Below, piece by piece: positions 10,754 through 22,862 of a stretch of DNA of 64,000 bases (the first letter of the stretch is position 1; every line of letters begins with the position of its first letter). The notes beneath the pieces were generated by a model. That model was not told where the DNA came from. It did no database searches and saw only the letters and a program-made list of their open reading frames with translations. Origin of the DNA: Guillardia theta CCMP2712 (taxonomy: Eukaryota; Cryptophyceae; Pyrenomonadales; Geminigeraceae); the NCBI RefSeq assembly GCF_000315625.1, contig NW_005434643.1, positions 517,407 through 581,406 of the forward strand, given 5' to 3'. A program made the translations under genes and the position numbers.

Positions 10754-13400
10754 CTACTCTGATGCTATGACGCCAATCCTGCCGTTGGGCCGCCATAGAC
10801 GGACCTGTTGGGACAAGAACATCAGAGCGAGCCTTGAAGAGGCCACGAAAGATGTAGGGACTCGAGAACTTAGAAGGAAGGAGGCGGGAAAAGAGTGCGA
10901 GGGTAGGGGACGACAGTAAGGCGGCAGAAGAGAAGAGGTAGGTTGCTACATGGTCTTCTATCCCACTTGTAGCTAGCAAGAACTCATGTGGGTTGGCCTG
11001 CCATTTCTCGTTCAGAGCAGACATCGTCGTAGCTGCAGGCACCTGACAACAGTTGACAATGTCTTGATCCGCAGAGAGAATACGCAGAAGCTTCCCTGCA
11101 AAGACTGGAATCAGAAGCCTGCTCCAACCAGTCTACCCTATCTCTTCGTTGCCCATTCCTGCCTATCTCCTTCCCCTCCCTTTGCATCGCTTCCCCTCTT
11201 CTTCTTTGTCTCTCTGCTTCTTGCTCGCTCCCTTTGCTCGCAAGTCTCTACTGCCTGCGCTCACCAGTCTTGCGATCCCATATATACGCTTTCCCATCGT
11301 CGCTTCCTCCAACCACAAACTGGTCGTCCTTGCCCTGCATCACTGTGTTACACAGCCGTACTTGTCAACCGAAGCTCAGCGCTACCATGAACGTGCATTC
11401 TTTGATGTCCGTCTGAACGTTCGCGTGGCCGAGGTACCTGTGAGGGTACAGTTTTCAACGGTTAACACTGTCCAAGGAGGAGGAAGACCTCTGTCGGAAC
11501 CTCTTGGGATCGCAAACTTGAGGTCGGTAGATCCCTTGCTCTCCCTTGCGCATCGATGCGCCTCTTCCGGTTGAATTCCCTTCCTCACCCTCCTTCCTGT
11601 CCTCAGCCTCACACTTCATTGCTGCATTTGAGCTGGGCGGGTAGCTCGTCAATTACCGACGATGCTTTCAAGGCTCGCATACCTGTTCTCTTCCATCTTG
11701 TCTTCGTCTGATGATTCTGCCTGCAGTAGCTCTCAGCACAGATGAAGATGGTGAGACGGGTCAACGGGGGGCAGGGGAGCAGGGGGGCAGGGGAGCAGGG
11801 GGCAGGGGACGTCTGTTACCTCCTGGTCTTGAGAGCAAACTTCCATCTCCTCGTCGTCTTCCCTTTGCACCTAAGGTTTTCAATTCAAAGGAGCGAATGA
11901 TTGCAACAGGCTCGTTAAGATGGCACAAAACGTTACACGCCACAAAATCGTCAACGCGAGACAAGAAACATGGTTGGGCCCCGTGGTGGCGCGAATGTAA
12001 GAAAGAAATGAGAGGAAGGGCTAGTTCACCTCGTAATGGTTCTCCTGGATCTTGGACTTGATGTTCTTGCGGATCTTGCTTAGTTTCTTGTTCTTGTGAA
12101 AGAGATCCGGAAACTCCGCGCACAGTTCGAATGCTTCCTGATACCTCTCCAGCTGCTGTAGACACTTGAGGCGCAGTAAGAGGTTGTCTTCCGACAGCCC
12201 CTCTTCGCTAGCCTCTACGAATTGACTGTCGAAGAGAGCAAGCAGTATGTCTGCGGTCCACTTCCTCTTCAACAGCAAGTTTCCTCGCAAGATCCTCAGC
12301 CTGCAGACCTCCGACAGCACCGAGGTCCCTTGACCGAGCATGGCGATGGCTCTACTGCAGTCATCGATGCTGTCGGATAAGCACTCCTTCATCGCGCTGA
12401 TGTCATCATGGACGGACATGAATATGGTCTTGTTCGTCTCCCTCTCCCTTTCCGTGTACGTCCGGCGATTGGAGAAGTGATAGGAGCGCTTCGGAAAGCA
12501 GCCTTGAAACTCTGCCCCAAAACTTCCAATCTCACGAGGGAACAACCCATCCACCCTGTTCGCAGCCTCGGGGTCGAGCATGTTGGAGAATCGTTGCTGC
12601 GGGTCCTCCGGCCTGTCCAGATCGAACAAGTATGCAGCGTTGGCATGAAAGTTGGCAAGAAGCTGATGACCTGAGTTGCTAAACTTGACGTACGTCGCAT
12701 GCGTGTTGAAGAGCAGCTGGTTAGGGGAGTCTTCGACCGCAAACTCCCACACACACCCGGGGGTCTCGTCAGAACGAAGTTTCAACATTCTCCGGTCGTA
12801 CACCCTTGCAACAGGGTCGCTGCACGCAGCAGCAAGGTACCATGGCCGCGCTGCATTCACATCTATGGCCTTCAACTCTATCAAGTCGGCGCCGCCATTT
12901 CTCTGGAGGTTTACAAGGATTCCGCTCGCCCCGCCAGGGTTGCCGGCCGGCACTCGGAGGTCATACTGCCGAATCGTCCCGTCCTCCGCTGCGCTCCAGA
13001 ACAAGTTTGGCTCCTGAGAGATGGTCTTGACGTCCTTCACCCTGTCAGTGTGGTACGAGAAGAGCTCTCCCTTGCAGTCCCCGTCCGGTGAGATCTTGTG
13101 GAGCCGGACTTGGAAGTCCATGGCACCGGTCACGATCCAGCTGTCGTTCCTCTCTGGGATGAACGCAACGCCAAAGATGTTTCTCTCATGCTCCGTCGAG
13201 ATCTCGAGGTGAGAATTCCTGTTCACGTCCCATATGATGCACTTGCAGTCGTCGGACACCGACGCGAGCTTGGTTCCAGTCTCGTTCCAGCAGAGTCTGT
13301 TCACACACCCAGCATGTCCTCTTAGCTCTTTGTGGAGAGTTAGCTTGTCGACAAGTGATTTGTGCCCGAGCAGACTGTTTCTGAACCTTCTGCCCCTCAT
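10754..13400 (-). CDS. WDTC1: WDTC1-like WD40/TPR protein
   Basis: Eight exons with consistent phases: 12030-13400, 11820-11870, 11683-11720, 11386-11437, 11265-11334, 11043-11095, 10950-10997 and 10754-10804 (577 residues). The N-terminal half has WD40 repeats (ELRGHAGCVNRLCWNETG, FWSAAEDGTIRQYDLR). A helical TPR-like region follows at about residues 340-450 and an acidic linker comes next. The final WD repeats carry LGHANVQTDIKECTFM, GGSDDGKAYIWDRKTGKLL and LLATSGIEDHVRLW. This order of WD, TPR and WD matches animal and plant WDTC1/ADP proteins, which act as substrate receptors of CUL4-DDB1 ubiquitin ligases and in chromatin and lipid regulation. The role here is inferred from the family. 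The start chosen is the first ATG of the open frame, and an upstream exon cannot be excluded. Confidence 0.85.
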
Positions 13401-14573
13401 GGCTCCAATGCGATGCAGGTCAACTACGTCTTCATGTCAGGAGCCTTACAAAGCAACGAAATCGAGGAGGAGGTGGAGAAGTTGGAGGACGAGGCGACAG
13501 TAGCGGTCAAGAATACCAGGAGAAACACAAGGACACAAGGATAGCGTGTAGACGGATGAAGAGGAGAAGGCGATGACGGAGGTGAAAGTGGAGGGTCCGC
13601 AAGTACAGTAATCAACGATAGGCAGACGAGGAAGAGTAGGAAGAAGATGCTGGGACAGGCAGTCTCAGTGATCACCTGAGTATAAGATGTTGGCAGCCAT
13701 GGTTTCAATTCAGGAATGGTGCCCTCCTATCACGTCTGTCGGACAACCTCGCTGAAATGTGCAAGGGATTGTATTTGGGATTTTTGGACAGAAATTGATC
13801 TGCTCAAACTGGTCATATGGAGAGCAATCATGTGCCTACCTACTTCAACACAGAGGTAGCTGTACCATTCAATCCTATGTAACATATGCTCCCTCCTGAT
13901 ATGACTACATCTTTCCTTGTGTAGACTAGCAGTCAATGTACGATTTTCAGCCACCTTTGCAGATCAGAACAAACTTGACTCGTGCACTTCATGGACACGC
14001 AGGACATGTATGAACGATCAGACTTCTCGATGTGTTTGTTGTTGGTAACATTCATCATCTTCTTCGTTTCCCTTTGCTATCTTTCCCACCATCCTCTCTT
14101 CCTCTCCGAACAAAGCGCCCTAGCATTTTTCCCAATAGAACCAGCCGCCCACCCACCCTCGGAAAACAAACCTTCACTACCTTCGTAGACCCCCATGATG
14201 GTGTACCCCTTGTTTCCCCTCAATGCAGGGGGGTTTCCATCACCCTACCCCTTGGACGCTTCAGCTTTCCAACAAAATTATCCACCATACCCCCCAGAAA
14301 CATAATTATCTACCCCTTTTTGAACCGCCAGAAATTCACATGATGACCCACCCCTTGTCCAGCTTCGATACTGTGGGGAGTGAAAACTCCGGGCCCGGGC
14401 CCGAGCAGTGTCAGGCGGGCCTTCCAGAGCTTCGTACTCTTTACTCAATGTTCAATTAAAATATAATATTGACTAATATTCGTACCAATTCTTTCAAGTA
14501 CCGTACAAAGAAGTACCTCACGTCGTACTACTTTTAAATTGAAGTTTTAGGAGCGCCGGATTTAGAGGCAAAC
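13401..14573. other. Intergenic stretch with a C-tract zone
   Basis: Upstream of both flanking divergent genes. Positions 14090-14400 are rich in CCCACCC and TACCCC words on the plus strand. The sequence turns AT-rich (14450-14530) just before the next gene and probably holds its promoter. No gene is seen. Confidence 0.5.
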
Positions 14574-16190
14574 ATGGCGAGGGGGGAGGCGTCGCTGGTC
14601 AGGCCCATGGCGGGATGGCGGGAGGAGGAGAGAGGAGGATACCAGAGGCTCTTGAGGAAATTTGTCGCTTGTCTATCCATAGCTGGTCTTCTGGTGGCTG
14701 TGGCGTTCTACTCCTCGGGAAGCACTTCGGGGAGGAAGGAGTTGTCCCAGATGTACACAGAGCTCAAGTTCGGCGATGCTTCTTTCCATGCAGCCGGTGT
14801 GCTGCCGCAGCAGAGGGAAGGCAGTGTAAGGGGAAAGATCGCTCCTCACTTTGTCGCCCCTCCTGGACCCATCGGGGAGATCGGTCTGGCAGGAAAGAGT
14901 ACAAAACTCGCACAAGTTCCCAACGGCGCAGCCGTGTTAAGGTTTGGTGATTCTTCGTTTCACGAGTCAAAGGCTTTTCGCACGAGGGAAGGGAGTGTAA
15001 GAGGAAACATCAAGCCAGACTTCAAGGTTCCCCTCGGAGATCTTGGGGAGATTGGCCTCTCTGAGAAACCTATGAGGAGGCAAACCAGCACTGCTTCGCT
15101 CGCGTTTGGAGATGCATCCTTCCATGCATCGAAAGCATCGCAATCGAAGGAGGGAAGTGTTCGAGGAGGAGTGAAGCCGGACTTCAAGCCTCCTCTTGGT
15201 GATCTAGGAGAAGAAGGCCTTGCTCAAGCGCCCAAAACTCCTATTCAGAAACATGGAGCTGTGCTGGCCTTCGGTGATTCCGAGTTTCACTCCGGGCCCC
15301 AGGCAAGTGCACGAGAGGGAAGCGTGAGGGCAGGCAAGACGCCGGACTTCCTCCCTCCCCTCGGCGATCTTGGTGAAGTTGGACTGAAGCACAGCAAGGT
15401 TCAGACGCTGGTAGTGAGACCAAAGGTAGCAGCTGCCAGCGAGAAGTCCTCAGCTCTTGCCTTCGGAGACTCTGAGTTTCATTCCTCCAAACCGTCGGCA
15501 GGGAGAGAGGGAAGCATCAGGAATGGTGTAGCTCCTGACTTCAAGCCTCCCATCGGAGACTTGGGCGAGACTGGATTGAAGCCCACACAACACGCTCAAA
15601 CGCTCGCAGCTTCCAAGAAAGAGGTACAGCCCCACAAGATGACTGACGTCTCTGCAAGGCAAGACATGAACAAGTTCTACAATGAGCAGTACACTCGTCT
15701 GAAGCAGCAGCAAGCCGCCAGTGAGAAACAAGCCCTCCTCACATCTCAGGCCGCCAAGTCAGCGATCGACCGTTACTACGATACTCTCAACTCTCAAGCG
15801 GTAGCTGAGCACAAGAATATTCTCCAGTCGGCTAATAGGAACGCGGCTCAGAGCCAACACAGCATGCTCTCCTACTTTGACGCGTTGCAGTCTCATGACA
15901 ACGCCCTGCACACTGCGGCCATGCAGCGCAAAGCTGCTGCCAATGCTCGGATTGAAAAGAAGGCTGAGCGAGAAACAAGCGCAAGTCAGAGCAAGGAAGA
16001 TACGGCGAGGATGCAGGTGTTGAGCGAGAAGAAGATCAAGCCTGAGATCACGTACGGCAACGACCCCGGCAACAAGCATGGCTTCCATGCTGTCCAGGTG
16101 ACCAAGGATGCCAAGATCCGCAAGGAACTTGCTGCTGCACGTGCCATCGCTAGGAAGGACATGGACGATTGCAGCTCCGGCTTCTGTTAA
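14574..16190 (+). CDS. Signal-anchored protein with five tandem GD-x-x-FH repeats
   Basis: An uninterrupted 538-codon frame. A hydrophobic segment at about residues 29-48 (VACLSIAGLLVAVAFYSSGS) would act as a signal anchor. Five repeats of about 45 residues follow (roughly 64-338), each reading L-x-FGD-[AS]-x-FH, a spacer, EGS-[VI]-R, then P-[DH]-F-x(2)-P-x-G-x-[LI]-GE-x-GL. The C-terminal 200 residues are helical, with many Gln, Ala and Lys and three YY/YFD-type turns, and end MDDCSSGFC. I do not recognise the family. The regular repeats suggest a structural, extracellular or organelle-surface role, which is a guess. The ATG at 14574 follows AT-rich sequence and is the first in frame. Confidence 0.75.
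   Translation: MARGEASLVRPMAGWREEERGGYQRLLRKFVACLSIAGLLVAVAFYSSGSTSGRKELSQMYTELKFGDASFHAAGVLPQQREGSVRGKIAPHFVAPPGPIGEIGLAGKSTKLAQVPNGAAVLRFGDSSFHESKAFRTREGSVRGNIKPDFKVPLGDLGEIGLSEKPMRRQTSTASLAFGDASFHASKASQSKEGSVRGGVKPDFKPPLGDLGEEGLAQAPKTPIQKHGAVLAFGDSEFHSGPQASAREGSVRAGKTPDFLPPLGDLGEVGLKHSKVQTLVVRPKVAAASEKSSALAFGDSEFHSSKPSAGREGSIRNGVAPDFKPPIGDLGETGLKPTQHAQTLAASKKEVQPHKMTDVSARQDMNKFYNEQYTRLKQQQAASEKQALLTSQAAKSAIDRYYDTLNSQAVAEHKNILQSANRNAAQSQHSMLSYFDALQSHDNALHTAAMQRKAAANARIEKKAERETSASQSKEDTARMQVLSEKKIKPEITYGNDPGNKHGFHAVQVTKDAKIRKELAAARAIARKDMDDCSSGFC
14763..15590 (+). repeat. Five coding tandem repeats, about 135-180 bp each
   Basis: Within the signal-anchored protein. The repeats start near 14764, 14938, 15100, 15265 and 15457, and are clear at protein level (FGD...FH...EGSVR...PDF...GDLGE.GL) but diverged at nucleotide level. 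They are therefore old and kept by selection on the protein. Confidence 0.75.
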
Positions 16191-16423
16191 ATCGTCCCTA
16201 GAGTACTTTCTGATCTGTAAATTCGTGGAGGCTTCCACTGATCAAGATCGCGCCAATCAGAGAGGCTTTGCGATCGTCTCCAGACATTTGATAGTGACTT
16301 AGTTAAGTTTGGGGTCTTCCACATGTAAGGGAGATCAGTAGGAGGTTGAAAGAGAATAAAAACATCGCTTTAAACTTTGCGGTAGAACGACTAGCGTCCG
16401 AATGAATAATGATCGCAACTATT

Positions 16424-17707
16424 TCACTGCGGTGGAGGAGGAGCTGCAACGTGAGCATCGGAGCCGGTTACAGCTGTATGCCACAGTCAACACGTCTATC
16501 GCTTCTACAAGAGTCTCTCACCTGCATACATCTGCGGTGAAGGGTTGCCAGCATAGGGGGTAGTCATCGAAACATTGGGAACGGAGGTTGGAGTAGGAAC
16601 GAAGCCGCGTGAAGGCTTCTTAATAGCCACGAAGAAGGCGCAGTTGTAGATGGTATGCATCATGGAGTTCGGGTTCTGCGTGTAGTAGCAGGTCCTCTCA
16701 GCCTCTTCCTTGATCTCAAACCCGAAATGCAGAACGAGCGATCTCAGCTCAGTGTATGAGAGTTCAGTAGAGTCCACGTCTGCTGAGTCCGAGTAGTGAT
16801 ATAGAAGAGGCCCGAGATTGATCCAGATCCCTCCATCTGCAAGCAAACTGTGGATATGCTCAACATACTGAACCACATTTGACGCAGTGTCGATGAAGAA
16901 ACAGGTAGCGACACAGTCCCATTCCCCTCGCTGATTCCTGTACACTTCCAAGAAATCCCCTGCAACCATGCTGAACTCGACGTTCGGAGGAAGCCCTCCT
17001 GGCATCTCGTCAGGGACAAGAACTTGCTTGAACTGATGTGCATCGGCATCCCATACGTTAGACGACGACAACACCCAAGGATGCAGAGCAAGCATCTTCT
17101 CCCCAGGAGCGTAGTTCAGAATAAAGTTGGATGAGATCAGCATCTGGTACGAAAACTCACATCCTTGCGCTGAAAAGCCAAGCTTTGCGATGTCGTAGGT
17201 TAGTCTGCCCAACCCAGCACCAGGAAGTAGCACTCGGAGTCGATAGCGCTGATCCATGGGATAATGCGAATAATAGCTTTCCAGAGCATCTGTGATCGGT
17301 TTATAGCTCTGAACGCGCTCTGCTTGACCATCTTCACTCCAATCTCTAACGAACTGTCTTAATGTACATCGTATCTTGTCCATGTCCAGGCCCTGACCGG
17401 TTATGAACGGGAATTCTGTCTGCGCCCCCTGCAGTAAGTGGCTATTCGCCGTGAAGCTGCTAGCATGTGCCACAATAGTATTGAGAAACTGCTGATTCAC
17501 ATCAACACAACGTTTCTGAGTCGAGAACTTGGAAGGTAAGTGACTGAGTATCGCCTGGTGCTGAGGTGGCAGCCTTGCAAAACTCACCTCTGCTTTGCTG
17601 ACCACATTCAAAGCATGTTCTCTGTAGAACAGGAAAGCCTTGATCACATTTTCAAAGTGCTCGCATTCGGCACGTTTTGTCTCCTCATCAACATCAATTC
17701 CTGACAT
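16424..17707 (-). CDS. CARNMT1: Carnosine N-methyltransferase-like protein (N2227 family)
   Basis: An S-adenosylmethionine-dependent methyltransferase of the N2227/CARNMT1 family, which methylates histidine-containing dipeptides such as carnosine; some members methylate protein histidine. The SAM-binding glycine loop reads LLPGAGLGRLTYDIA. It is followed by the family signatures GCEFSYQMLISSNF, WDCVATCFFIDTA and GIWINLGPLLYHY. The chosen start is MSGIDVDEE at 17707; the same frame is open farther upstream without an ATG, so an upstream exon is possible. The C-terminus after the catalytic domain is a Pro-rich tail. A likely donor after 16517 joins to an acceptor before a short last exon ending PPPPQ at 16424. 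The substrate here is inferred from the family only. Confidence 0.85.
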
Positions 17708-19222
17708 GGCTTGATGCAAACAATTCGTCCAGTATGTCCTTGGATGTCGATACTGTCTCGTCTCCGACAACAAGAATGGATAATCTCATGCAAGGACAAC
17801 TATCTGGTAGAAAAATTAGGATGCTTTGATAGCACCATGGGATATACCTTGGCAATTTTTACTTTGCCCAAGTAAACTACGGCTTCAAAATAAACATCTG
17901 AGAACGAAAGCAGGAGATCAATACCATGAGCACACCATGTGAGTTAGAAAGCTTGTGATTGGTCAAAACACCCATCACTCAATAGTTTGCAGGAAAAGAC
18001 TTCAAACTGCAAAACCCTTCAAACATGTGTTTGCTGCACGTCGCAAAAGTTGTAGAGTCGCATTGAAAGAAGATGGGTGAGAAAATGAGCATAAGTCGCA
18101 AAATCAAGTGCAGGTAAGGTGCGATTTCATGCATACAAATGAAAGGACAAATAATCAGTGTGCAGAGATAGTTTCAAAGGAAGGGAGTACCTGCAACTTT
18201 TGCAATAAACTATCTTTGCATGAAGGAGCAAAGTGAAAACATCAGCAGTTTCGATTTTGCTACCACCAGAATGTAACAGGAATAGATCATTGGAAGCATT
18301 AGTTAAAGGAAAAATCAAATCATCTGTGCGGCATACTCTACCACTTCAACTCGTGCTACACCACCCGAAACACAGGACTACTGCAATGGTTACAGCGTAA
18401 GAGGTGAGGTATGTGTTTTGTGTCGCCCGAGCCAACTCAGTATGCAGATAGGACGGCAGCAAAGAGGGGGAAGAGGAACGCAGCATGGTTTGAGGTGTGT
18501 TTATCCTACTTCTGCCCGCGGACTCGGCTCTCACTGGGAGAATGGATAAGCCGCTGGTAGGGCATGAAGCGATTGAAACGGCGATAGGATGTGAAAGGGG
18601 CCACCAGTACGGTGGGGGTGGGGAGCAATGCTCAAAAGAAAGGGTGGGTAGTTGTAAGTGACAAAGGGCAGAACAAACTTGTTCATTTTTAATTAGTAAA
18701 CCTCATGCATATAGCTCAAGGCAGCAATCAATGAAAAAATCGGGTGTAGCAAGTCCCTCAAAGGGTGGGTACACAATAGAACCGGTGGGTGGGGGTGAAA
18801 TTTCAGAGGAGGGGTGGGTCCTCCTTGTTCCAGAAGGATTGTGTTGACTAAAACATTTCCCTCAGACCGGAGTCTCGTGGGCTCGGCCCGGGGCCGGTTG
18901 CGCCGGGAAATGTAACGATTATGTAACGTTGTTCTAGTAAATGTTCTACCAAATATGCATCCAGTGGGCAGGAAGGAGAGGGAGGAGCAGGAGCGTGAGA
19001 GTAAGATGGTAAAGGAAAGTAGGAAGGAACAAACAGACAGAACGCCATGAGGCCCAGGTAAAGCTCAGAGCATGCAAATAGCAGGTGGGTGTCGTGAAAT
19101 AGAAATCAATTGAAGGTGTGACCGATCAACAAGACATAGTGCGACAGAATTGGTGTAGTTTGATGTTGCAAAGAGGAAATTTTGAAGAAGAGGTGCGTAA
19201 TGAATGACACGATATTTGATCA
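17708..19222. other. Intergenic stretch with G-tract words
   Basis: AT-rich from 17800 to 18350, then GGGTGGG-type words from 18600 to 18820. It may contain an upstream exon of the methyltransferase gene, but none could be assigned. No gene recognised. Confidence 0.45.
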
Positions 19223-20004
19223 TTGACATTATTTTGCGTTGTTTGGGGTCCCTCTCGAATGACCTCCTTCTTGATGGCAGGCTTCAGGAACCCAAGGTTT
19301 GACTCAACTCTAGCAGGGATATGCTCGGAGAAACCTTCTCATACAGCTCAAGCTCCTCAACATCATCTTCATCTCAGACGGGTGCTGATGGATGCTACTA
19401 CACTGAACAGATTGAAAGAAGCTGCCGCACCGGAAGCGACGGAAGCAGGTCGAACTGCAATGCACTTGTCTGTACACGGATATTGATGACTGAGAACCAG
19501 GATTTGTGAGAACTTGAAGAGATTTTTTAGGCAGTGCCCGGGGAGACCTCTAGAGGAGCGGAGGGGTGAAGGATCAGATTCTACTTGGGCGCCTTTGAGC
19601 GACTCCGACCATTCTTCTTCGCTATCAGACTGGCCAGCCTCTCCCCTTGGGATCTTCTCCAGATTCTCTCCGTTCGGCGGCACAAGCAGATTCGATGGGC
19701 TGACGGAGCGTGCACCGTATACAGAGAGTGAAGAAACCCTCCCGTCTGACAGCTCCAACTTTGAAAACAGATACTACAGGCAGCTGATGATAGATGTACA
19801 ATGTTCCGTGTGATGGATGCTTGCAGGAGATACTTCGACCCTTCAACCTCAGCAGACTCACATGAAAGCAGTTCAGTGCAAACGGGTAGCTCTGATGAAG
19901 TTTCACTAAGTTTTCAGTCATTTTTACAATCATGCAGATGCCCAAGACGTATTGAGACAATTTCAAGACATGGAAAGATCAATTATGAGGTGTGTCTTGT
20001 CTGA
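19223..20004 (+). CDS. Possible Ser-rich multi-exon gene, product unknown
   Basis: Three neighbouring protein-like stretches share this strand: about 19321-19480 (MLGETFSYSS, then a Cys-containing part), 19540-19800 (Ser/Asp/Pro-rich, following a T-rich AG acceptor at about 19530) and about 19827-19990 (FDPSTSADSHESSS, then CRCPRRIETISRHGKINYE followed by GTGTGT). The composition resembles coding sequence, but I could not join the pieces in one consistent set of phases, and the opposite strand is also open for 130 codons at 19369-19758. No family recognised. Treat as a region to test rather than a settled gene. Confidence 0.25.
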
Positions 20005-20819
20005 TTCAGCTTTTGCTCCGTTCATTCTAAGATTTCTCCAATCACTGAGATTTGCCCCAGGGACTTTGCTAGTTCGTTTGGTTTTGGATTGTTTTCTCCG
20101 TTTGGTAGACCAATAAATCGTCCGAGGTATACTTTGGCAACTTGTGACAGCCTTGAAAAGCAGAAAGAAACTGAAATTTAGACGCAGGTATCAAACTCCA
20201 AACGATTTCCGTCATTTTGGTGGCGAGGATGTCTAATCTTGCTAGCGGCGGACTATGGCCGCTGCCGCGCGAGTGCTCCGAAGTTACAGGACGGTCGACT
20301 GCCACACTGAGTGCCGGGGTCTGCGACTCATGACTCTGAGTAGAAAGCTTGAAGTTTAACCTCCCGGGAGTCCGCCAAACCGTTGCCGTCACATGACAGG
20401 CGGTCATGCTTCAGTGTTACTTACTGTTAAGGTGCACTGTGACAGCGACAGCGGCATTACGTTAGCTTGTTGGTTTTGGGGGTCCCATTTCCTGTGGGGC
20501 TCTGATCATGACTCAGCAACTGCGCATTGTGAAACGAAGTAAACTCAGTATGATGATGTGACACAGGAAAGCTCACTCCATACAAGCCAGCTGTGACAAC
20601 TCTCAGGATGTAGTAAGGACATGAAGTCAAGAAATATATGCAACATTCAAGCCATGTTGCTTCAGATGTGATCCACAGTCATTAATTCATTCAAATCGTC
20701 ATTCCTCCACATGTTGAATAATGACAAATGAACTTCGGAACAAGGGTGGGTACCTTAAGTTCAAGGTCATTGTCCGACTCAGCAGAAACTTGGGTCACTA
20801 CTAGCCTGATTACTGTTAC
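20005..20819. other. Intergenic stretch, no gene seen
   Basis: Mixed composition with GTGACAG-type words and no long frame. It lies between the doubtful gene at 19223 and the GC-rich island. Confidence 0.45.
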
Positions 20820-21480
20820 TAGTGACTTGGTCCGATCTTGTACCAGCGGCCGGGAAGGCATGTCGGATGGCCGGCCCGGCGTCTGATCGCGCGGCGCCGG
20901 CTGGCATGGCAGAACGAGGACAATCGGTGATCAGGAGAGTCGAGCCTCGGAGGAGGCTTGACCCTGCCACACTGTACGCCGCCGCCGTCGCACTGCGGCA
21001 GCCGCTGGCCAAACGGCGAGAAGAGAAAAGACAGCCTCGGAGAACCAAACCCAGGCCAGCCCAATCCTGCCGACTGCGGTCTCAGGCAGTGTCCCCGCCC
21101 AACTTGCCGCGTGCCAAACTTAACTGATACCTTCACATTTGAAAGTTTCAAGTTTGCAACTCCCTGACTGAGTCCGACCGTACGCCGTGACGGACTCCGA
21201 GTCACCGGGGCGACTCCGGGGATTCAGTGGCGCGGCCCCCCCCCCCCGAGCATCGGCGGATCTTCACCGTCCCAGGCTCCGAGTCACCTCCCGGCCCGGC
21301 CCCGGCGAGTCCCGGGGCCAATCAACTTGCCGCGTGCCGCGTCCGGTGGCATTTGAGAGTCTAGTACAGTACCCGGTGACCGTCAGGCTTTGATACCGTA
21401 CCTGGCGCGGCTCACGGGCCGGAGCCTCCGTTGGGGCCGTCGGACAAAGTTTGCATCTTGGCATCCTGGCAGTCCGATCC
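20820..21480. other. GC-rich island
   Basis: Built of CCGGCCCGG, GGCGCC, GTGACGG and CGGACTCC words. It also carries AAGTTTGA/TCAAACTT words like those at the edges of the other islands (AACTTGCCGCGTGCC occurs twice here, near 21100 and 21325). Frames are open by composition only. Confidence 0.6.
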
Positions 21481-21489
21481 GATCATCTT

Positions 21490-22800
21490 ATTAGCTCCTA
21501 CCCCCCCACCCCCCCACCCTTTTCTCCGGTTCAAGTTTGCCCCTATTCTGTAATTAAGCAACACCGCGTGCGGTCACCCCCCTTCAAAAGGGTACCTTCA
21601 ATTCTTTTTTTGGGGACCCCTCCTTGTCGTTCCTAAAGATATAATAACCGACCCTCTATGTCGTTTACAACATACAGCCCACCCCTCCACTCCAGCTTTA
21701 CTATGCCTTACGACCTCCTCTGTACCGATGTCCTAGCGAGTAACCACCCCTCAACCGCCCTACCGTACTCAATTCTTGACTACCCCCGTTGCCCAGCAGA
21801 CATGGACGGTCACGGATGAAAAATAGTTGTTGGTGACCCGAAGAGGTCGATCATGTTTTTTTTTAATAGACCGGTGGTTGGCAGGAAAAATTGATGAGAG
21901 ATAAGGTAGGGTGGGTACAACAAAGTTTGCTTCTTACAAACCGGAGGCTCTTCTCTCCCACCCACCCCCAACTCTGGTGGACCGCATGGACGAGAAGAAG
22001 GAGGTAGGGTAGGAACATGCCACCCCCTTGGATGCCGACCCCGTCACTGTCCCTTCCCCCCCGAACCATTATTTAGACCACCCCCTTGATAACTATTTCG
22101 TACCACCCTCTCACTCCCTGTACCCCTGTTTTTCACTGGTATTGTACCCCTTTTTACCTGAACTCAGGTTCTGTTCTGACTGCCACCCTACTGCATAGAC
22201 TCTGACCAGTTGAAATCTGACCCCGTGCAACCCTCAATTGAGCCCACCCCACCCCCAGTGCATTTTCTGTCACCAACCCCACCCCCTCTGGAGAGCACCC
22301 ACCCCATGGGGGTCATTGTAGGTGTTCACTGCTAGGTCAAAAAGCCTTTATTAAACTACTAGTGATCGGTTAGCACCTCAACCGTACCCCCTTTACCACT
22401 ACCCCTCCTTTAAACCCCTTTTGTGTTGTCGTTCCTGGGGTTCAATTTTTACCCCCACCTACCTTTAATGATCAGAGACCCTTCTGTGTTTTTTGACCTA
22501 CGTCTCCCGATTGCATTTTGACCACCCACCCCTTTCTACTGAATGATAACCCCCACCCCCACCCCAAAAACATGATTGATGTCACCATACTACCCACCAC
22601 CAGGATATCCACAGTATATTCGTACTTTGCCACCCTCAAACCAAAAATTAACCCGCAGAAAGACAGGGGTCCACACCATCGGTTTCATGACCCTACCCCC
22701 AGATTTGACCTAGATTATAAACAAACTACCCGACCCCACCCCAAGGTATTAACTCGCCTCCTTCCCTACCCCACCCATGACCTCACCCCACCCTCAGGTC
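21490..22800 (+). other. C-tract zone
   Basis: About 1.3 kb strongly biased for C over G on this strand. It is full of CCACCCC, TACCCC and CCCCACC words, interrupted by AT-rich bits and a G-rich patch at 21890-22020. No gene is seen. The zone leads directly into the CDC14 gene, whose frame is open back into it without being plausibly coding. Confidence 0.6.
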
Positions 22801-22862
22801 TGGTACGCCTGCAGCTCCTCCTGAAGTTTCAATTCATCTACTGCTCGTCGGAGCTGCCCGGG

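Noticed and set aside
11043-11095. Apparent frameshift in a WDTC1 exon
   Set aside because: A first reading seemed to lose two bases in this exon. Recounting from the sequence gives 53 nt, and the frame runs cleanly from GKLLRIL through DIVNCCQ into the next exon.
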